A DNA stretch of 45,734 nt. Source: RUG11241 sp964560085. Lineage in GTDB: Bacteria > Bacillota_I > Bacilli_A > RF39 > UBA660. Shown one piece after another: positions 1-8,677 of this stretch (position 1 is its first letter; the number at the start of each line of letters is the position of its first letter). The translations under genes were made by a program, and so were the position numbers. The stretch lies in contig CAZLKF010000009.1 in NCBI GenBank assembly GCA_964560085.1, forward strand, positions 1 through 45,734, in the 5' to 3' direction. The notes beneath the pieces are model-generated. The model had not been told where the DNA came from and did no database searches. It saw only the letters and a list, made by a program, of their open reading frames with translations.

Positions 1-67
1 TAATGGGTAGTTCTCTTTTTTATTTGTTCATAGGATAATAAAATAAATAAGGAGTAGGAGGTGAAAA

Positions 68-748
68 ATGAAAAAGAAATTAATAATTAGTTTGTTTGTC
101 TTAGTTATGTGCTTTTGTTTAGTTGGATGTGGAGATAATGAAGGATCTGGCGGCGGAAGTAATAATGATAGAGGTGTTGCTAAAAAGTTTGATGGCAATT
201 ACCAATATAATCCACCTAAAGATAATTACTATGTTGAAACAAAAGATATCAAACGTGATGAGATAACTATTACTGCTCGCATCGGCAAACAGTTTACGCT
301 GTACGAAAAAGGCGAAAGCACCAATAATATGTATCACGCAAATGAAGATACTAAGAAAATATACACCCTTTATGAAGGAAAATGGTATATCGATGGTTAT
401 TCTGATTACTCAGAGTATGAGGAAAGCGAAGAATCAATCGAACCATTTGGCGCGATGGAAGAATATTTTATGAAATATTTTAAAGCATTCGGTTATGAAA
501 ATTCAAAACTTTCAGAATATTATATTGGTAATGAGAAAGTTGCTGGTATCGATTGTTGGGTTTTTGATTCTAAAGGATTAAATGCTGTTCAAATGAAATT
601 CTGGATTAATCCAGCCAATGGAACTGCTCTAAAATACATCAATAAAGAGAGTGGTGCAGGTTATGAAGTCGTGAAAATGAATTTGAATTACACTAGTTGG
701 ACTGATAATTTAGTGCCAACAAGTTATGAAGGAATAGAAGGATTATAA
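68..748 (+). CDS. putative lipoprotein of unknown function
   Basis: The 226-residue product begins with a lysine-rich, hydrophobic leader and a lipobox (LVGC, lipidated Cys21), followed by a Gly/Ser/Asn-rich linker typical of a membrane-anchored, surface-exposed lipoprotein. The remainder is a soluble, Tyr- and Glu-rich domain without a motif I can name. Its second half (around residues 150-225, with IDCWVFD and MKFWINPANGTALKY) vaguely recalls LolA/LppX-type beta folds, but this is only an impression. The start is set by a strong GGAGGTG ribosome site 5-6 nt upstream. It appears to be a single-gene transcript ended by the terminator that follows. Confidence 0.75.
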   Translation: MKKKLIISLFVLVMCFCLVGCGDNEGSGGGSNNDRGVAKKFDGNYQYNPPKDNYYVETKDIKRDEITITARIGKQFTLYEKGESTNNMYHANEDTKKIYTLYEGKWYIDGYSDYSEYEESEESIEPFGAMEEYFMKYFKAFGYENSKLSEYYIGNEKVAGIDCWVFDSKGLNAVQMKFWINPANGTALKYINKESGAGYEVVKMNLNYTSWTDNLVPTSYEGIEGL

Positions 749-752
749 TCTT

Positions 753-791
753 AAAAGAAAGCAGAGTTATTAATGTAATCTGCTTTTTCTT
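753..791 (+). terminator. Rho-independent terminator
   Basis: AAGCAGA and TCTGCTT pair around a 13-nt loop and are followed by a T-rich tail. It closes the lipoprotein gene. Confidence 0.75.
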
Positions 792-806
792 ATGTCAAAA
801 ATTTGT

Positions 807-835
807 TTGACTTAAAAATTTTATTCTGTTAGCAT
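807..835 (+). promoter_or_regulatory. promoter of the C45-family gene
   Basis: A -35 TTGACT (807-812), a 17-bp spacer and an extended -10 TGT-TAGCAT (hexamer 830-835) precede the gene at 853. The leader would be only about 12 nt long. Confidence 0.6.
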
Positions 836-852
836 TAATATGAGGTGTAATC

Positions 853-1887
853 ATGTATCATTTACGACTTAAAGGAACTCATTATGAAATAGGAATTAAA
901 AGAGGGAATATTTTTAATAAATGTCAAATAAAGTTTCCTTTAAAAATGGATGAGTTTCAATTAAAACATGGAATTGAAAGTGAAAAAATACTTCAAAAAT
1001 ATTTTCCAGAAATAATTTCTGAAGTAAAAGGAATAACGGATACAATAAAAGTGGATTATATAAACTTTATGTCTTGGTTATTAGCTATGGGTTGTTGTAT
1101 GTATAATTTAAAAGACAATCGTCCATTTGAAATTAAAGGATGTACTGCTTTTGTCGTCAAAAAAGATAATAAATTATACTATGGTAGGAATAATGATTTA
1201 CCACCTTTTTTAGAAAAAGGCAGTAAAAGCGAAATATATACTTTAACGGATTCATTCAAGTTTAATATTACAACTTCTTCATTTGTTAATGGTGAAGAAG
1301 GAATAAATAATCAGGGTTTAGTTGTTGCCATGACTTTTGTATTAACCAATTTAAAGGATATAGTTCCCGGTTTTAATTCGGTATTTGTCGTGCGATATTT
1401 ATTGGAGAAAGCAAACAATGTTGATGAAGCACTAACTCTCCTTTTAGACTTGCCTGTTGCTTCCAATATGAATATATTACTAGCCGATAAAGAAGGTAAC
1501 ATGAAAATAGTTGAATGTTCACCTTATGAAAAAAGAATAAGAGAGGCCATAAAAATTAATGATTTAGAATTTATATGTACTGTTAATAGTTTTACATCTG
1601 ATAGTATGAAAAAATATGAATGTCTTGAGGAAGATACATATAAATCAGATGAGAGATACAAAAATGTTATTAAAGCATTTGAAAATTATAAAAATGAAGA
1701 TATAATAAAATATATTGAGAATATATTAAAAGGTACATATGGTTTTATGTGTCAATATGAAGAATCATTAAATTTTACGACAGTATGGAGTTCAATTTTT
1801 GATCTTCAAACTTTGCAAATATATCGAGCTGAAGGGCATCCACAAAAGAAAAAATTTATTGTGGATAATAGACTTGTAAAGAAATAG
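853..1887 (+). CDS. C45-family autoproteolytic acyltransferase/hydrolase
   Basis: This 344-residue protein resembles the acyl-CoA:6-aminopenicillanate acyltransferase / linear-amide hydrolase (peptidase C45) family of Ntn hydrolases. Such enzymes cut themselves before a cysteine that becomes the catalytic N-terminal nucleophile. Here that residue is probably Cys97 in KGCTAFVV, followed by the typical YGRNNDLPP segment (residues 110-118). The N-terminal MYHLRLKGTHYEIGIKRG is also characteristic of the family. No signal peptide is seen, so a cytoplasmic location is likely. The natural amide substrate cannot be told from sequence. The following GNAT gene begins 13 nt after the stop, so they are probably co-transcribed. 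Confidence 0.8.
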   Translation: MYHLRLKGTHYEIGIKRGNIFNKCQIKFPLKMDEFQLKHGIESEKILQKYFPEIISEVKGITDTIKVDYINFMSWLLAMGCCMYNLKDNRPFEIKGCTAFVVKKDNKLYYGRNNDLPPFLEKGSKSEIYTLTDSFKFNITTSSFVNGEEGINNQGLVVAMTFVLTNLKDIVPGFNSVFVVRYLLEKANNVDEALTLLLDLPVASNMNILLADKEGNMKIVECSPYEKRIREAIKINDLEFICTVNSFTSDSMKKYECLEEDTYKSDERYKNVIKAFENYKNEDIIKYIENILKGTYGFMCQYEESLNFTTVWSSIFDLQTLQIYRAEGHPQKKKFIVDNRLVKK

Positions 1888-1900
1888 AAATGGTGGAAAA

Positions 1901-2395
1901 GTGGATATAAGTTTTATCAGATTTAGTGAATTTAAAAAAGGGATTCTTTATCAACAATTAGTTGATGCCTATTCATTTGATTTAAAATGGCAAGAGAAAT
2001 TTGCTGATGAATGGTTGAAATATGATAGTTTTATTTATGATAATTTAAGATCTACAAATAATTGCGGATTTATAACTGTGCTTGATGGGAATCCAATTGG
2101 TCACATATCTTGGGATCCTAGAAAATTACCGGAATACGTTGAAATTGGTCATAATTGTATTATAGGCAAATATAAAGGAAATGGTTATGGAAAATTGCAA
2201 TTAGAAGAAGCAATAAAAAGAATAAAAAAATATGAAAATATTAAAAAAATAATTGTTACGAGTAACGAGAAACTAATTCCTGCTCAGCATAATTACAAAA
2301 GTTGTGGATTTGTTGAGAAAGTGAGAAGATCAAATAAAGAAACACCTTTTTCAGGTGAATATATTGATTACGAAATTATTTTAGGAGGAAAATAA
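1901..2395 (+). CDS. GNAT family N-acetyltransferase
   Basis: The 164-residue protein has the GNAT fold pattern with the acetyl-CoA-binding loop at YKGNGYGKLQLEEAIKR (around residues 90-106) and a late Cys/Phe-containing motif (NYKSCGFVEK). The substrate is unknown. It uses a GTG start: an ATG at 1890 is out of frame, and GGTGG lies 5 nt before the GTG. It is the second gene of a likely operon running from 853 to about 3925, with only one nucleotide before the next start. Confidence 0.8.
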   Translation: MDISFIRFSEFKKGILYQQLVDAYSFDLKWQEKFADEWLKYDSFIYDNLRSTNNCGFITVLDGNPIGHISWDPRKLPEYVEIGHNCIIGKYKGNGYGKLQLEEAIKRIKKYENIKKIIVTSNEKLIPAQHNYKSCGFVEKVRRSNKETPFSGEYIDYEIILGGK

Positions 2396-2396
2396 T

Positions 2397-2957
2397 ATGG
2401 AAGCAAAAAAATTATTGGAGGTTCTACACACAACCGAAAAATTAAAAGATACAACTAGGCACTGCTATACATCAAATGGGAGACATGAAAGTGTTGCCGA
2501 ACATAGCTGGCGTATAACATTAATGGCTTATTTTATGAAAGATGAATTTAAAGAAGTAAATATGGATAAAGTAATCAAAATGTGTCTTATTCATGATTTG
2601 GGTGAAATATTTACTGGTGACATCCCAGCTTTTTTAAAAACGGAAACAGATGAAGAAAAAGAAGAGAATTTATTATATAGTTGGGTTAAAACATTACCGT
2701 GTCCATACAATGAAGAAATGCTTACTTTATATGAAGAAATGGATGAACTGAAAACAACTGAAGCAAGAATATATAAAGCCTTAGATAATATGGAAGCTGT
2801 TATTCAACATAATGAATCTGATTTGAGTACATGGACAGAAAATGAGTATGACTTGAATCTTATTTATGGAAATGATAAAGTTGAATTTTCTCCTTATTTG
2901 AAACAATTTCGTGAAGCAATTCGCGAAGAAACAATAGAGAAAATAAAGAACAGATAA
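2397..2957 (+). CDS. HD-domain phosphohydrolase, YfbR/HDDC2-like 5'-nucleotidase
   Basis: The product (186 residues) matches the HD hydrolases of the YfbR/HDDC2 type, which dephosphorylate (deoxy)nucleoside 5'-monophosphates. Expected metal ligands are present: His36 (HESVAEHSW), His66-Asp67 (CLIHDLGE) and Asp130 (ALDNMEAV); Glu70 and Asp75 fit the second-shell acids. The length is normal for the family. An excellent ribosome site (AGGAGG) lies inside the end of the preceding GNAT gene, one nucleotide away, so translation is probably coupled. The exact nucleotide substrate is inferred from family only. Confidence 0.8.
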   Translation: MEAKKLLEVLHTTEKLKDTTRHCYTSNGRHESVAEHSWRITLMAYFMKDEFKEVNMDKVIKMCLIHDLGEIFTGDIPAFLKTETDEEKEENLLYSWVKTLPCPYNEEMLTLYEEMDELKTTEARIYKALDNMEAVIQHNESDLSTWTENEYDLNLIYGNDKVEFSPYLKQFREAIREETIEKIKNR

Positions 2958-2967
2958 TAGGAGATAT

Positions 2968-3420
2968 ATGGTACATTTAGTTTATTGTGATAACAAATCA
3001 AAAGAATTAACAAAAATAATTGATGGTTCAAAGACAATGATTATAAGAGGGGCAGTTGGTCGAAAAATACCTCATAGTCGAGTTTTCAAAGATGAAATTC
3101 TTTATTTTATGAAAAAAGGGACTAAAAAAATAACTGCTAGAGCAGTTGTTGTTGATGTCAAAAATTATGTTAAATTGTCTGATGAAGAAATAATTACAAT
3201 TATTAATGATAATGATTCAAAATTAAAATTAACCGAAGAGCAAAAGAAAAGATGGCATAAAAAGTGTTTATGTTTAATTGAATTTAGTAATGTTGAAGTT
3301 ATTGACACGTTAGAATTCGATCATCAAAATAATATGGATGATTGGTTGATAATTGATAAAATTGAAGATGTTTTAGTGGGGACAAGTATTCCTTATGACT
3401 ATAGTAAATCAAAATTTTAA
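2968..3420 (+). CDS. PUA/ASCH-like domain protein
   Basis: The 150-residue protein shows an ASCH/PUA-like layout: a GSKTMIIRG stretch (residues 20-28), a basic RKIPHSR turn, a strand entering ILYFMKKG, then ARAVVVDVKNYVKLSDEE, as in domains that bind RNA or modified bases. This is a fold-level resemblance from visible motifs, not a certain family assignment. It follows the HD gene by 10 nt and overlaps the longest possible form of the next gene, so it belongs to the same operon. Confidence 0.55.
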   Translation: MVHLVYCDNKSKELTKIIDGSKTMIIRGAVGRKIPHSRVFKDEILYFMKKGTKKITARAVVVDVKNYVKLSDEEIITIINDNDSKLKLTEEQKKRWHKKCLCLIEFSNVEVIDTLEFDHQNNMDDWLIIDKIEDVLVGTSIPYDYSKSKF

Positions 3421-3433
3421 GATGGGTGAAATA

Positions 3434-3925
3434 ATGAAAAGAGTAATACTAAATCCAATAGGAATGTTCATAAGTGGAGCATTACTAGGGATAATTTCTA
3501 AATTATTAGATATTTATACTCAAAACCTTGGAAATATTTTTTCACAATTTTCAATTTGGATTTTGCTTGGAACTTTAATTGCAATTTTTAGTAAAAACAA
3601 AAAATGTGCTATGTTAAATATTTTTCCATTTTGCATAGGTATGCTTATTACATATTACATAGTTGCAGAATTAACAAATAGTGTATATGGTAAAAGTTTT
3701 ATTATTGGATGGCTAATATTTTCGCTGTTTTCACCAATATTTGCATATTTTACTTGGCTTACAAAAAATAAAGGAATATTTCCTAAAATTATTTCAATGT
3801 TGATTATTATATTTACATTATTATCAAGTATAGTCATTTTTTCTGGGCCTAGAATATATGATATTTTAATAATAATTCTATTAATTTATTTCCTTTTCTT
3901 TTATAAAATAAGGAGAAATACATAA
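3434..3925 (+). CDS. small integral membrane protein
   Basis: A 163-residue hydrophobic protein with about five membrane segments. The start at 3434 is chosen over an in-frame ATG at 3395 because GGGTGA lies just before it and the longer form would overlap the preceding gene by 26 nt. The N-terminus (NPIGMFISGALLGIISKLLD) resembles DUF6518-type membrane proteins, though I am unsure. It is the last gene of the operon and is followed at once by a terminator. Confidence 0.6.
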   Translation: MKRVILNPIGMFISGALLGIISKLLDIYTQNLGNIFSQFSIWILLGTLIAIFSKNKKCAMLNIFPFCIGMLITYYIVAELTNSVYGKSFIIGWLIFSLFSPIFAYFTWLTKNKGIFPKIISMLIIIFTLLSSIVIFSGPRIYDILIIILLIYFLFFYKIRRNT

Positions 3926-3949
3926 TCAGATTAAACTTCTGATTTTTTT
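3924..3949 (+). terminator. terminator fused to the next promoter
   Basis: AATCAGA and TCTGATT pair around a 7-nt loop, followed by a run of seven T. The next -10 hexamer begins 4 nt after the run. Confidence 0.85.
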
Positions 3950-3950
3950 A

Positions 3951-3959
3951 TGTTATAAT
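3951..3959 (+). promoter_or_regulatory. extended -10 promoter of the ABC operon
   Basis: TGTTATAAT is a perfect extended -10. The preceding hairpin occupies the -35 region, so recognition should rest on the TGn-TATAAT element. Confidence 0.75.
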
Positions 3960-3987
3960 TAATTTAATGATTTTTATGGAGGTAAGT

Positions 3988-4683
3988 ATGAAATTAGTAA
4001 TAAAAGATTTAAAGAAGAATTTTGATAAAAAAGAAGTTTTAAAGGGTGTTACTTTTGAATTTGAAAAAGGTAAAATATATGGCTTACTAGGTCGCAATGG
4101 AGCTGGGAAAACAACTTTATTTAATTGCATTAATGAGGATTTAAATATTAATTCAGGTGAGTTTTATCTTAAAGAAAATGAAAAAAAAGCAATTGAAGCT
4201 GAAGATATCGGCTATGTTCTTTCAACACCGAACGTACCAGAATTCTTGACTGGACGCGAGTTCTTGAAATTTTTTATTGAAATAAATGAAAATAGAATAA
4301 AAGACCAAAGAACGATTGATGAATATTTTGATTTTATGAAAATCGATACTTATGATCGTGACAAGCTACTTAAAGATTATTCACATGGTATGAAAAATAA
4401 AATGCAGATGTTAATTAATATAATTGCAAGTCCTAAAATTTTACTATTAGATGAGCCTTTAACTTCTTTTGATGTTGTAGTTGCTGAAGAAATAAAAGAA
4501 ATGTTAAGAAATATTAAAAATGATCATATTATTATTTTTTCAACTCATATTTTAGAATTGGCTCTTGATTTATGTGATGAAATAGTTATATTGAATAAAG
4601 GAATTTTAGAAAGTGTTGATAAAAAAGATTTAGATAATAAACACTTTAAAGAAAAAATAATTGAATCTTTAAAGGAGGAGTAA
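3988..4683 (+). CDS. ABC transporter ATP-binding protein
   Basis: The 231-residue ATPase has a Walker A (GRNGAGKTT), a degenerate signature YSHGM in place of LSGGQ, a Walker B (ILLLDEP) and the switch histidine (FSTHILE). The start at 3988 is preferred to an in-frame ATG at 3967 because GGAGG lies 5 nt upstream of it. Its partner is the large permease beginning 2 nt downstream, giving an exporter-type ABC system of unknown substrate. The weak signature motif is common in ABC-2-type ATPases. Confidence 0.85.
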   Translation: MKLVIKDLKKNFDKKEVLKGVTFEFEKGKIYGLLGRNGAGKTTLFNCINEDLNINSGEFYLKENEKKAIEAEDIGYVLSTPNVPEFLTGREFLKFFIEINENRIKDQRTIDEYFDFMKIDTYDRDKLLKDYSHGMKNKMQMLINIIASPKILLLDEPLTSFDVVVAEEIKEMLRNIKNDHIIIFSTHILELALDLCDEIVILNKGILESVDKKDLDNKHFKEKIIESLKEE

Positions 4684-4684
4684 A

Positions 4685-6259
4685 ATGATCAATTCATTTA
4701 TAACATCTTTTAAGTTGAAAAATACTTACCGCGTAAATATTATAATTTATTCATTAAAACAAATTCCTCTTGTTAAAAAATTATTGCCTGATAGTTTATA
4801 TAAAAGTAAAGGATTAAAAATATTCGGAAATATCATTAGTTCTTTAATTGAATTAGGAAGTATTTTTTTAGGTAAAATATTTTATATCTATTTAATGATA
4901 GTTTCAGTATTACCATTTTATACAACAAATCAATCAGAAACATTTTTACATTTATTTTTATTTCTAACATTATGTGGAGGATTCCTAAATACATTTATGT
5001 TTAATCCAACAAAAGATAAATATTATGCTATGATGATTATGAATATGGATGCTAGGAAGTATACATTAGCAAATTACTATTATTCGCTTATCAAAACTAT
5101 GGTTGGATTTTTACCATTTACAATCATTTTTGGTTTAAAATTCAATCTTCCTCTTTGGCTTACTCTAATAATGCCAATCTTTGTTGTAATGATAAAACTA
5201 TGTGCAAGTGGTCGCTTTTTGTACGATTTCAATAAGATTGGAAAAGCTAGAAATGAGAACATTCCAACTAAAAAAGTATGGGTCATTGTTGCTTTATTGT
5301 TGGGATTAGCATATGGACTTCCATATTTGAAAATCACATTGAATATTTTGATATTTATGATAATTTTTATTGGCTTTTCAGTTCTTGGAATCTATAGTTT
5401 TATTAAGATTAAAAATAATAATCAGTATAAAAAAATATACAAGCAACTTTTAACTCCAAATAATATTTACTTTGATCAAAAAGAATCAACAAAGGTTTTG
5501 AAGGATAATATATCTAAACAAATAACTTATGATGCAAAATATGTAAGTGATAAAAAAGGATTTGAATATTTTAATGATTTATTCTTTAAACGCCATAAAA
5601 AAATTCTAACTGAATCAGCTAAAAAACAGACTATTGTCATTTTTATAATATTAGTTGCAGCAATTATTGGAATTGTTTTAAGTCCAAAAACAAGTAAAGA
5701 AATAAATGATATTTTATTAACATATTTACCATATTTCGTTTTTGTGATGTATCTATTGAATAGAGGGACAATTGTAACTCAAGCTATGTTTATGAATTGT
5801 GATCACAGCATGTTAACTTATCGAATTTACAGAACTCCTAAAGTAATTCTTGGCTTATTTAAAGAAAGATTAAAGACTTTAATTAAAATTAATTTGTTGC
5901 CAGCATTAGCTATTGCTTTTAGTTTATGTTTGTTACTTTTATTAACTGGTGGAACAAATAATATTTTTAATTATCTAATTTTATTTATTTCGATTATCGC
6001 GATGAGTATTTTCTTTTCAGTTCATTATTTAGTTATGTATTATTTATTACAACCATATAACGTAAATACAGAAATGAAGAGTAGTACTTATAGCATTGTA
6101 CAATCATTGACATATGTAGTTTGCTATTTCATGATAGGATTAAAATTACCAACTATTATTTTTGGTTTGGCGATGACTTTATTTTGCATAATTTATTCAC
6201 TTATCTCTTTGTTAATTGCTAATAAGTTAGCACCTAGAACTTTTAAATTAAGAAATTGA
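4685..6259 (+). CDS. ABC transporter permease, large multi-spanning
   Basis: A 524-residue integral membrane protein with around ten to twelve hydrophobic segments and a cytoplasmic, lysine-rich middle loop (about residues 240-315). It starts after a consensus AAAGGAGGAG two nucleotides from the end of the ATPase gene, so the pair almost certainly forms one transporter. I cannot assign a substrate. The sequence is more divergent than usual ABC-2 permeases. Confidence 0.75.
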   Translation: MINSFITSFKLKNTYRVNIIIYSLKQIPLVKKLLPDSLYKSKGLKIFGNIISSLIELGSIFLGKIFYIYLMIVSVLPFYTTNQSETFLHLFLFLTLCGGFLNTFMFNPTKDKYYAMMIMNMDARKYTLANYYYSLIKTMVGFLPFTIIFGLKFNLPLWLTLIMPIFVVMIKLCASGRFLYDFNKIGKARNENIPTKKVWVIVALLLGLAYGLPYLKITLNILIFMIIFIGFSVLGIYSFIKIKNNNQYKKIYKQLLTPNNIYFDQKESTKVLKDNISKQITYDAKYVSDKKGFEYFNDLFFKRHKKILTESAKKQTIVIFIILVAAIIGIVLSPKTSKEINDILLTYLPYFVFVMYLLNRGTIVTQAMFMNCDHSMLTYRIYRTPKVILGLFKERLKTLIKINLLPALAIAFSLCLLLLLTGGTNNIFNYLILFISIIAMSIFFSVHYLVMYYLLQPYNVNTEMKSSTYSIVQSLTYVVCYFMIGLKLPTIIFGLAMTLFCIIYSLISLLIANKLAPRTFKLRN

Positions 6260-6266
6260 GGTAATT

Positions 6267-6545
6267 ATGGAATTTATTATTGAATTATTATTAGATCTTG
6301 TTATTGAAGGGAGTATTGAACTGAGTTCAAACAATAAAACTCCAAAGTGGTTAAGATACCCTTTAGCTATATTTATTATTTTGTTTTTTACTATTGTTAT
6401 CATTGGTTTATTTATTTTGGGAATATTTATTTTAAATAAAGATACTTTTGCTGGAATCTTTGTAATTGCTGTAAGTTTAGTTATGGCGGTTTCTATAATT
6501 ATAAAAGTAAGAATGTTAATTAAAGAGAAACATTTAAAAAAATAG
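6267..6545 (+). CDS. small membrane protein with two helices
   Basis: A 92-residue protein with an acidic amphipathic N-terminus, two hydrophobic helices (about residues 32-52 and 60-80) and a lysine-rich tail. It begins 7 nt after the permease with a GAGGT ribosome site and ends the operon, so it may be an accessory subunit of the transporter. No family recognised. Confidence 0.6.
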   Translation: MEFIIELLLDLVIEGSIELSSNNKTPKWLRYPLAIFIILFFTIVIIGLFILGIFILNKDTFAGIFVIAVSLVMAVSIIIKVRMLIKEKHLKK

Positions 6546-6558
6546 TAATACTATTTTA

Positions 6559-6593
6559 AAAATTATTTCATTATTATAATGAATAATTTTTTT
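6559..6593 (+). terminator. terminator fused to the next promoter
   Basis: AAAATTATT(T)CATT pairs with AATGAATAATTTT, followed by seven T. The -10 hexamer begins 4 nt later. Confidence 0.75.
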
Positions 6594-6594
6594 A

Positions 6595-6603
6595 TGGTAT
6601 AAT
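6595..6603 (+). promoter_or_regulatory. extended -10 promoter
   Basis: TGGTATAAT lies 18 nt upstream of the ATG at 6621, so the leader would be about 10 nt, just enough for the GAGGT ribosome site. Confidence 0.7.
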
Positions 6604-6620
6604 TTTAATATGAGGTAATT

Positions 6621-7217
6621 ATGAAAAAATATGAATATGATGAAACATTAAAAACTTTATATTGCAGTCATAAAAAAGAACCATTTTTTGTTGATGTTCC
6701 TAAGATGAATTATTTAACTTATAATGGAATTGGGCATCCTAGTGATAGTGATTTTCAGGAAGCTTGTAACACTTTATTTACTCTATCTTATATCATTAAG
6801 TTTAAAATAAGTAGAAATAAAAAAGATATTGATTATAAAGTAAATCCCTTAGAAGTTAATTGGTATTTAAATAAAAGTAAAGAAAAAATTGAATTTACTT
6901 GGTTAGCTATGATTATGCAACCAGATTTTATCACCGAAGTTGATTTTAAAGACTCATTAGCATTAGCTCATGAATTGGGCAAGAATATTAGTTATAATAA
7001 AGTAAAATTTGAAACTATTGATTTTGGTAAATCAGTTCAATGTTTTCATGCCGGTGACTATAACAATATGAATGATACAATGTATAAAATGCAAAATTTT
7101 GCAAAAGAAAACAGTTTAAAATATGATTTATATACCCATGATATATATTTAAATGATTCTAGAAAAACAAAAGCAGAAAATTTGAAATCAATAATGCGCA
7201 TTAGAGTTTATAAGTAA
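6621..7217 (+). CDS. GyrI-like small-molecule-binding domain protein
   Basis: The 198-residue product belongs to the stand-alone GyrI-like family: DVPKMNYLTYNGIGHPSDSDF near the N-terminus, a central NPLEVNWY and MIMQPDF, and a C-terminal HDIYLNDSRKTKAENLKSIMR. Relatives bind hydrophobic or cationic ligands, as in BmrR-type sensor domains, and some have hydrolase activity. There is no DNA-binding domain. It is a tandem paralogue of the next gene and is more divergent, with fewer of the acidic ligand-pocket residues. Confidence 0.85.
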   Translation: MKKYEYDETLKTLYCSHKKEPFFVDVPKMNYLTYNGIGHPSDSDFQEACNTLFTLSYIIKFKISRNKKDIDYKVNPLEVNWYLNKSKEKIEFTWLAMIMQPDFITEVDFKDSLALAHELGKNISYNKVKFETIDFGKSVQCFHAGDYNNMNDTMYKMQNFAKENSLKYDLYTHDIYLNDSRKTKAENLKSIMRIRVYK

Positions 7218-7238
7218 TATTGGAAAGGAAGTTTTAAC

Positions 7239-7862
7239 TTGAAATACGAATGGAAAAAACAAGAAAAAGAAATATATTTCCCAAAAAGTAAACCTACATT
7301 AGTTCAAATACCTAAATATAAATATTTTTGTATTAAAGGTAAAGGAAATCCTAATGATGAAGAATTTTCTAAACGCATTGGGGTCTTATATAATATGAGT
7401 TATGCAGTTAGAATGATGCCAAAAAATGGCTTTACTCCAGCAAACTATTTTGAATATACTGTTTATCCTTTAGAGGGATTATGGGATTTAACGGAAGAAG
7501 GGCGAAAAAGTGATACTTTAATAAAAGATGAATTGGTTTACACAGTAATGATTCGTCAACCTGATTTTGTTGATGAAGAAGTTTTTAGAAGAGCTTTAGA
7601 AATCTCTAAAAAGAAAAAACCTAACACATTGCTAGATGAAGTATATTTTGAGGAAATAGAAGATGGTTTAGCTGTTCAAATGTTGCATCATGGTTCTTAT
7701 GATGATGAACCAGAAAGTTTTGAAATAATGAAGAAATTTATTAAAGATAACGATTTAAATATTAAAACTTTGGTTCATCGTGAAATATACATATCAGATG
7801 CTAGAAAAGTCGAGAAAAATAAATTGAAAACAATTTTAAGATATAGAGTGGAGGAAAATTAA
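7239..7862 (+). CDS. GyrI-like small-molecule-binding domain protein (second copy)
   Basis: This 207-residue paralogue is closer to the family consensus: QIPKYKYFCIKGKGNPNDEEF, YPLEGLWD, MIRQPDF, HHGSYDDEPESFE and HREIYISDARK. It uses a TTG start with a GGAAAGGAAG ribosome site a few bases upstream; no better in-frame start exists. It lies 21 nt after the first copy and is immediately followed by a zinc-ribbon protein, an arrangement suggesting a drug- or metabolite-sensing module. Ligand unknown. Confidence 0.85.
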   Translation: MKYEWKKQEKEIYFPKSKPTLVQIPKYKYFCIKGKGNPNDEEFSKRIGVLYNMSYAVRMMPKNGFTPANYFEYTVYPLEGLWDLTEEGRKSDTLIKDELVYTVMIRQPDFVDEEVFRRALEISKKKKPNTLLDEVYFEEIEDGLAVQMLHHGSYDDEPESFEIMKKFIKDNDLNIKTLVHREIYISDARKVEKNKLKTILRYRVEEN

Positions 7863-8132
7863 ATGGAAAAAATATGTCAAAGTTGTGGAATGGATATGAA
7901 GGAAGAAAATTATTTTGGAACTAATAAAGATGGAAGTTTAAATGAAGATTATTGTACTTATTGTTTTCAAAAAGGAATTTTTTTGGACGATTGCACAATG
8001 GAAGAACAAATTGAAAAAAATCTGAAGTTTTTGGAAGAATTCAATAAAGAAGAAGGAACGAATTTTAATGAAGAAGAAGCAAGAGAAGAAATGTCAAAAT
8101 TCTTTCCAACATTAAAAAGATGGTCTAAATAG
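7863..8132 (+). CDS. zinc-ribbon domain protein (PF12674-like)
   Basis: An 89-residue protein with a four-cysteine zinc ribbon, Cys5-x2-Cys8 and Cys31-x2-Cys34, containing the family pattern CQSCGM, FGTNKDGS, YCTYCFQKG. The C-terminal half is acidic and helical and ends in FFPTLKRW, also typical of this family. The function is unknown; members often sit beside GyrI-like genes, as here. Its ATG directly follows the stop of the GyrI-like gene, with GGAGG just upstream, so they are translationally linked. Confidence 0.85.
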   Translation: MEKICQSCGMDMKEENYFGTNKDGSLNEDYCTYCFQKGIFLDDCTMEEQIEKNLKFLEEFNKEEGTNFNEEEAREEMSKFFPTLKRWSK

Positions 8133-8134
8133 TA

Positions 8135-8614
8135 ATGAAGAAATGGCAAAAAATTACTTTGATTGTAATTGGAACAATTATAATTGCTATTATTCTTGAT
8201 ATTGTCAGTATCTATACAAGAAATAAACCTATTTTTGCAATCAAGGATGATATTGATTGTTCAAGTAATGTTTATCGAGGATTACTATATGACACATATG
8301 ACTGTATGGAATATTCGGTGCCACAGATAGTAACTAAATGGGCAGATTACTCATGTATCACAGAAGAAAATGAAATGATAATCGGTAAAATAAAAGACAT
8401 CAAAGATAATTACATCATTATTACAGGAACTAGTGATAATATTTACTTAAAGCATAATGATGAAGCTCACATAACATTAAGTAATAATCCAAGCATAAAG
8501 GGAGCAAATAACTTAATTATTGGTCAATTTGTTAAGATTAGACCAACTAACGTTCAAGAAACATATCCAATTGTTGTCACTACTGATGAGATTGAGATAA
8601 TTTCAGGGTCATAA
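8135..8614 (+). CDS. membrane-anchored exported protein of unknown function
   Basis: A 159-residue protein with one N-terminal membrane helix (residues 7-27) and an extracytoplasmic domain. That domain has paired cysteines (DIDCSSNVYRGLLYDTYDC, later SC) and a beta-rich end (MIIGKIKDIKDNYIIITG) resembling DUF3221/OB-like folds. It starts 2 nt after the zinc-ribbon gene without a clear ribosome site, so translation probably depends on coupling. No firm family. Confidence 0.6.
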   Translation: MKKWQKITLIVIGTIIIAIILDIVSIYTRNKPIFAIKDDIDCSSNVYRGLLYDTYDCMEYSVPQIVTKWADYSCITEENEMIIGKIKDIKDNYIIITGTSDNIYLKHNDEAHITLSNNPSIKGANNLIIGQFVKIRPTNVQETYPIVVTTDEIEIISGS

Positions 8615-8623
8615 TTTTATAAG

Positions 8624-8648
8624 GCAATATTAAAAATATTGCTTTTTT
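8624..8648 (+). terminator. terminator fused to the next promoter
   Basis: GCAATATT and AATATTGC form a perfect 8-bp stem with an AAA loop, then six T. A TATAAT follows 4 nt later. Confidence 0.85.
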
Positions 8649-8652
8649 GTTG

Positions 8653-8658
8653 TATAAT
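8653..8658 (+). promoter_or_regulatory. -10 element of the MGMT-like gene
   Basis: TATAAT preceded by GTTG lies 20 nt upstream of the ATG at 8678. No -35 is visible at the normal distance, which falls in the hairpin. Confidence 0.65.
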
Positions 8659-8677
8659 GAAATAAGGAAGTAATTAG

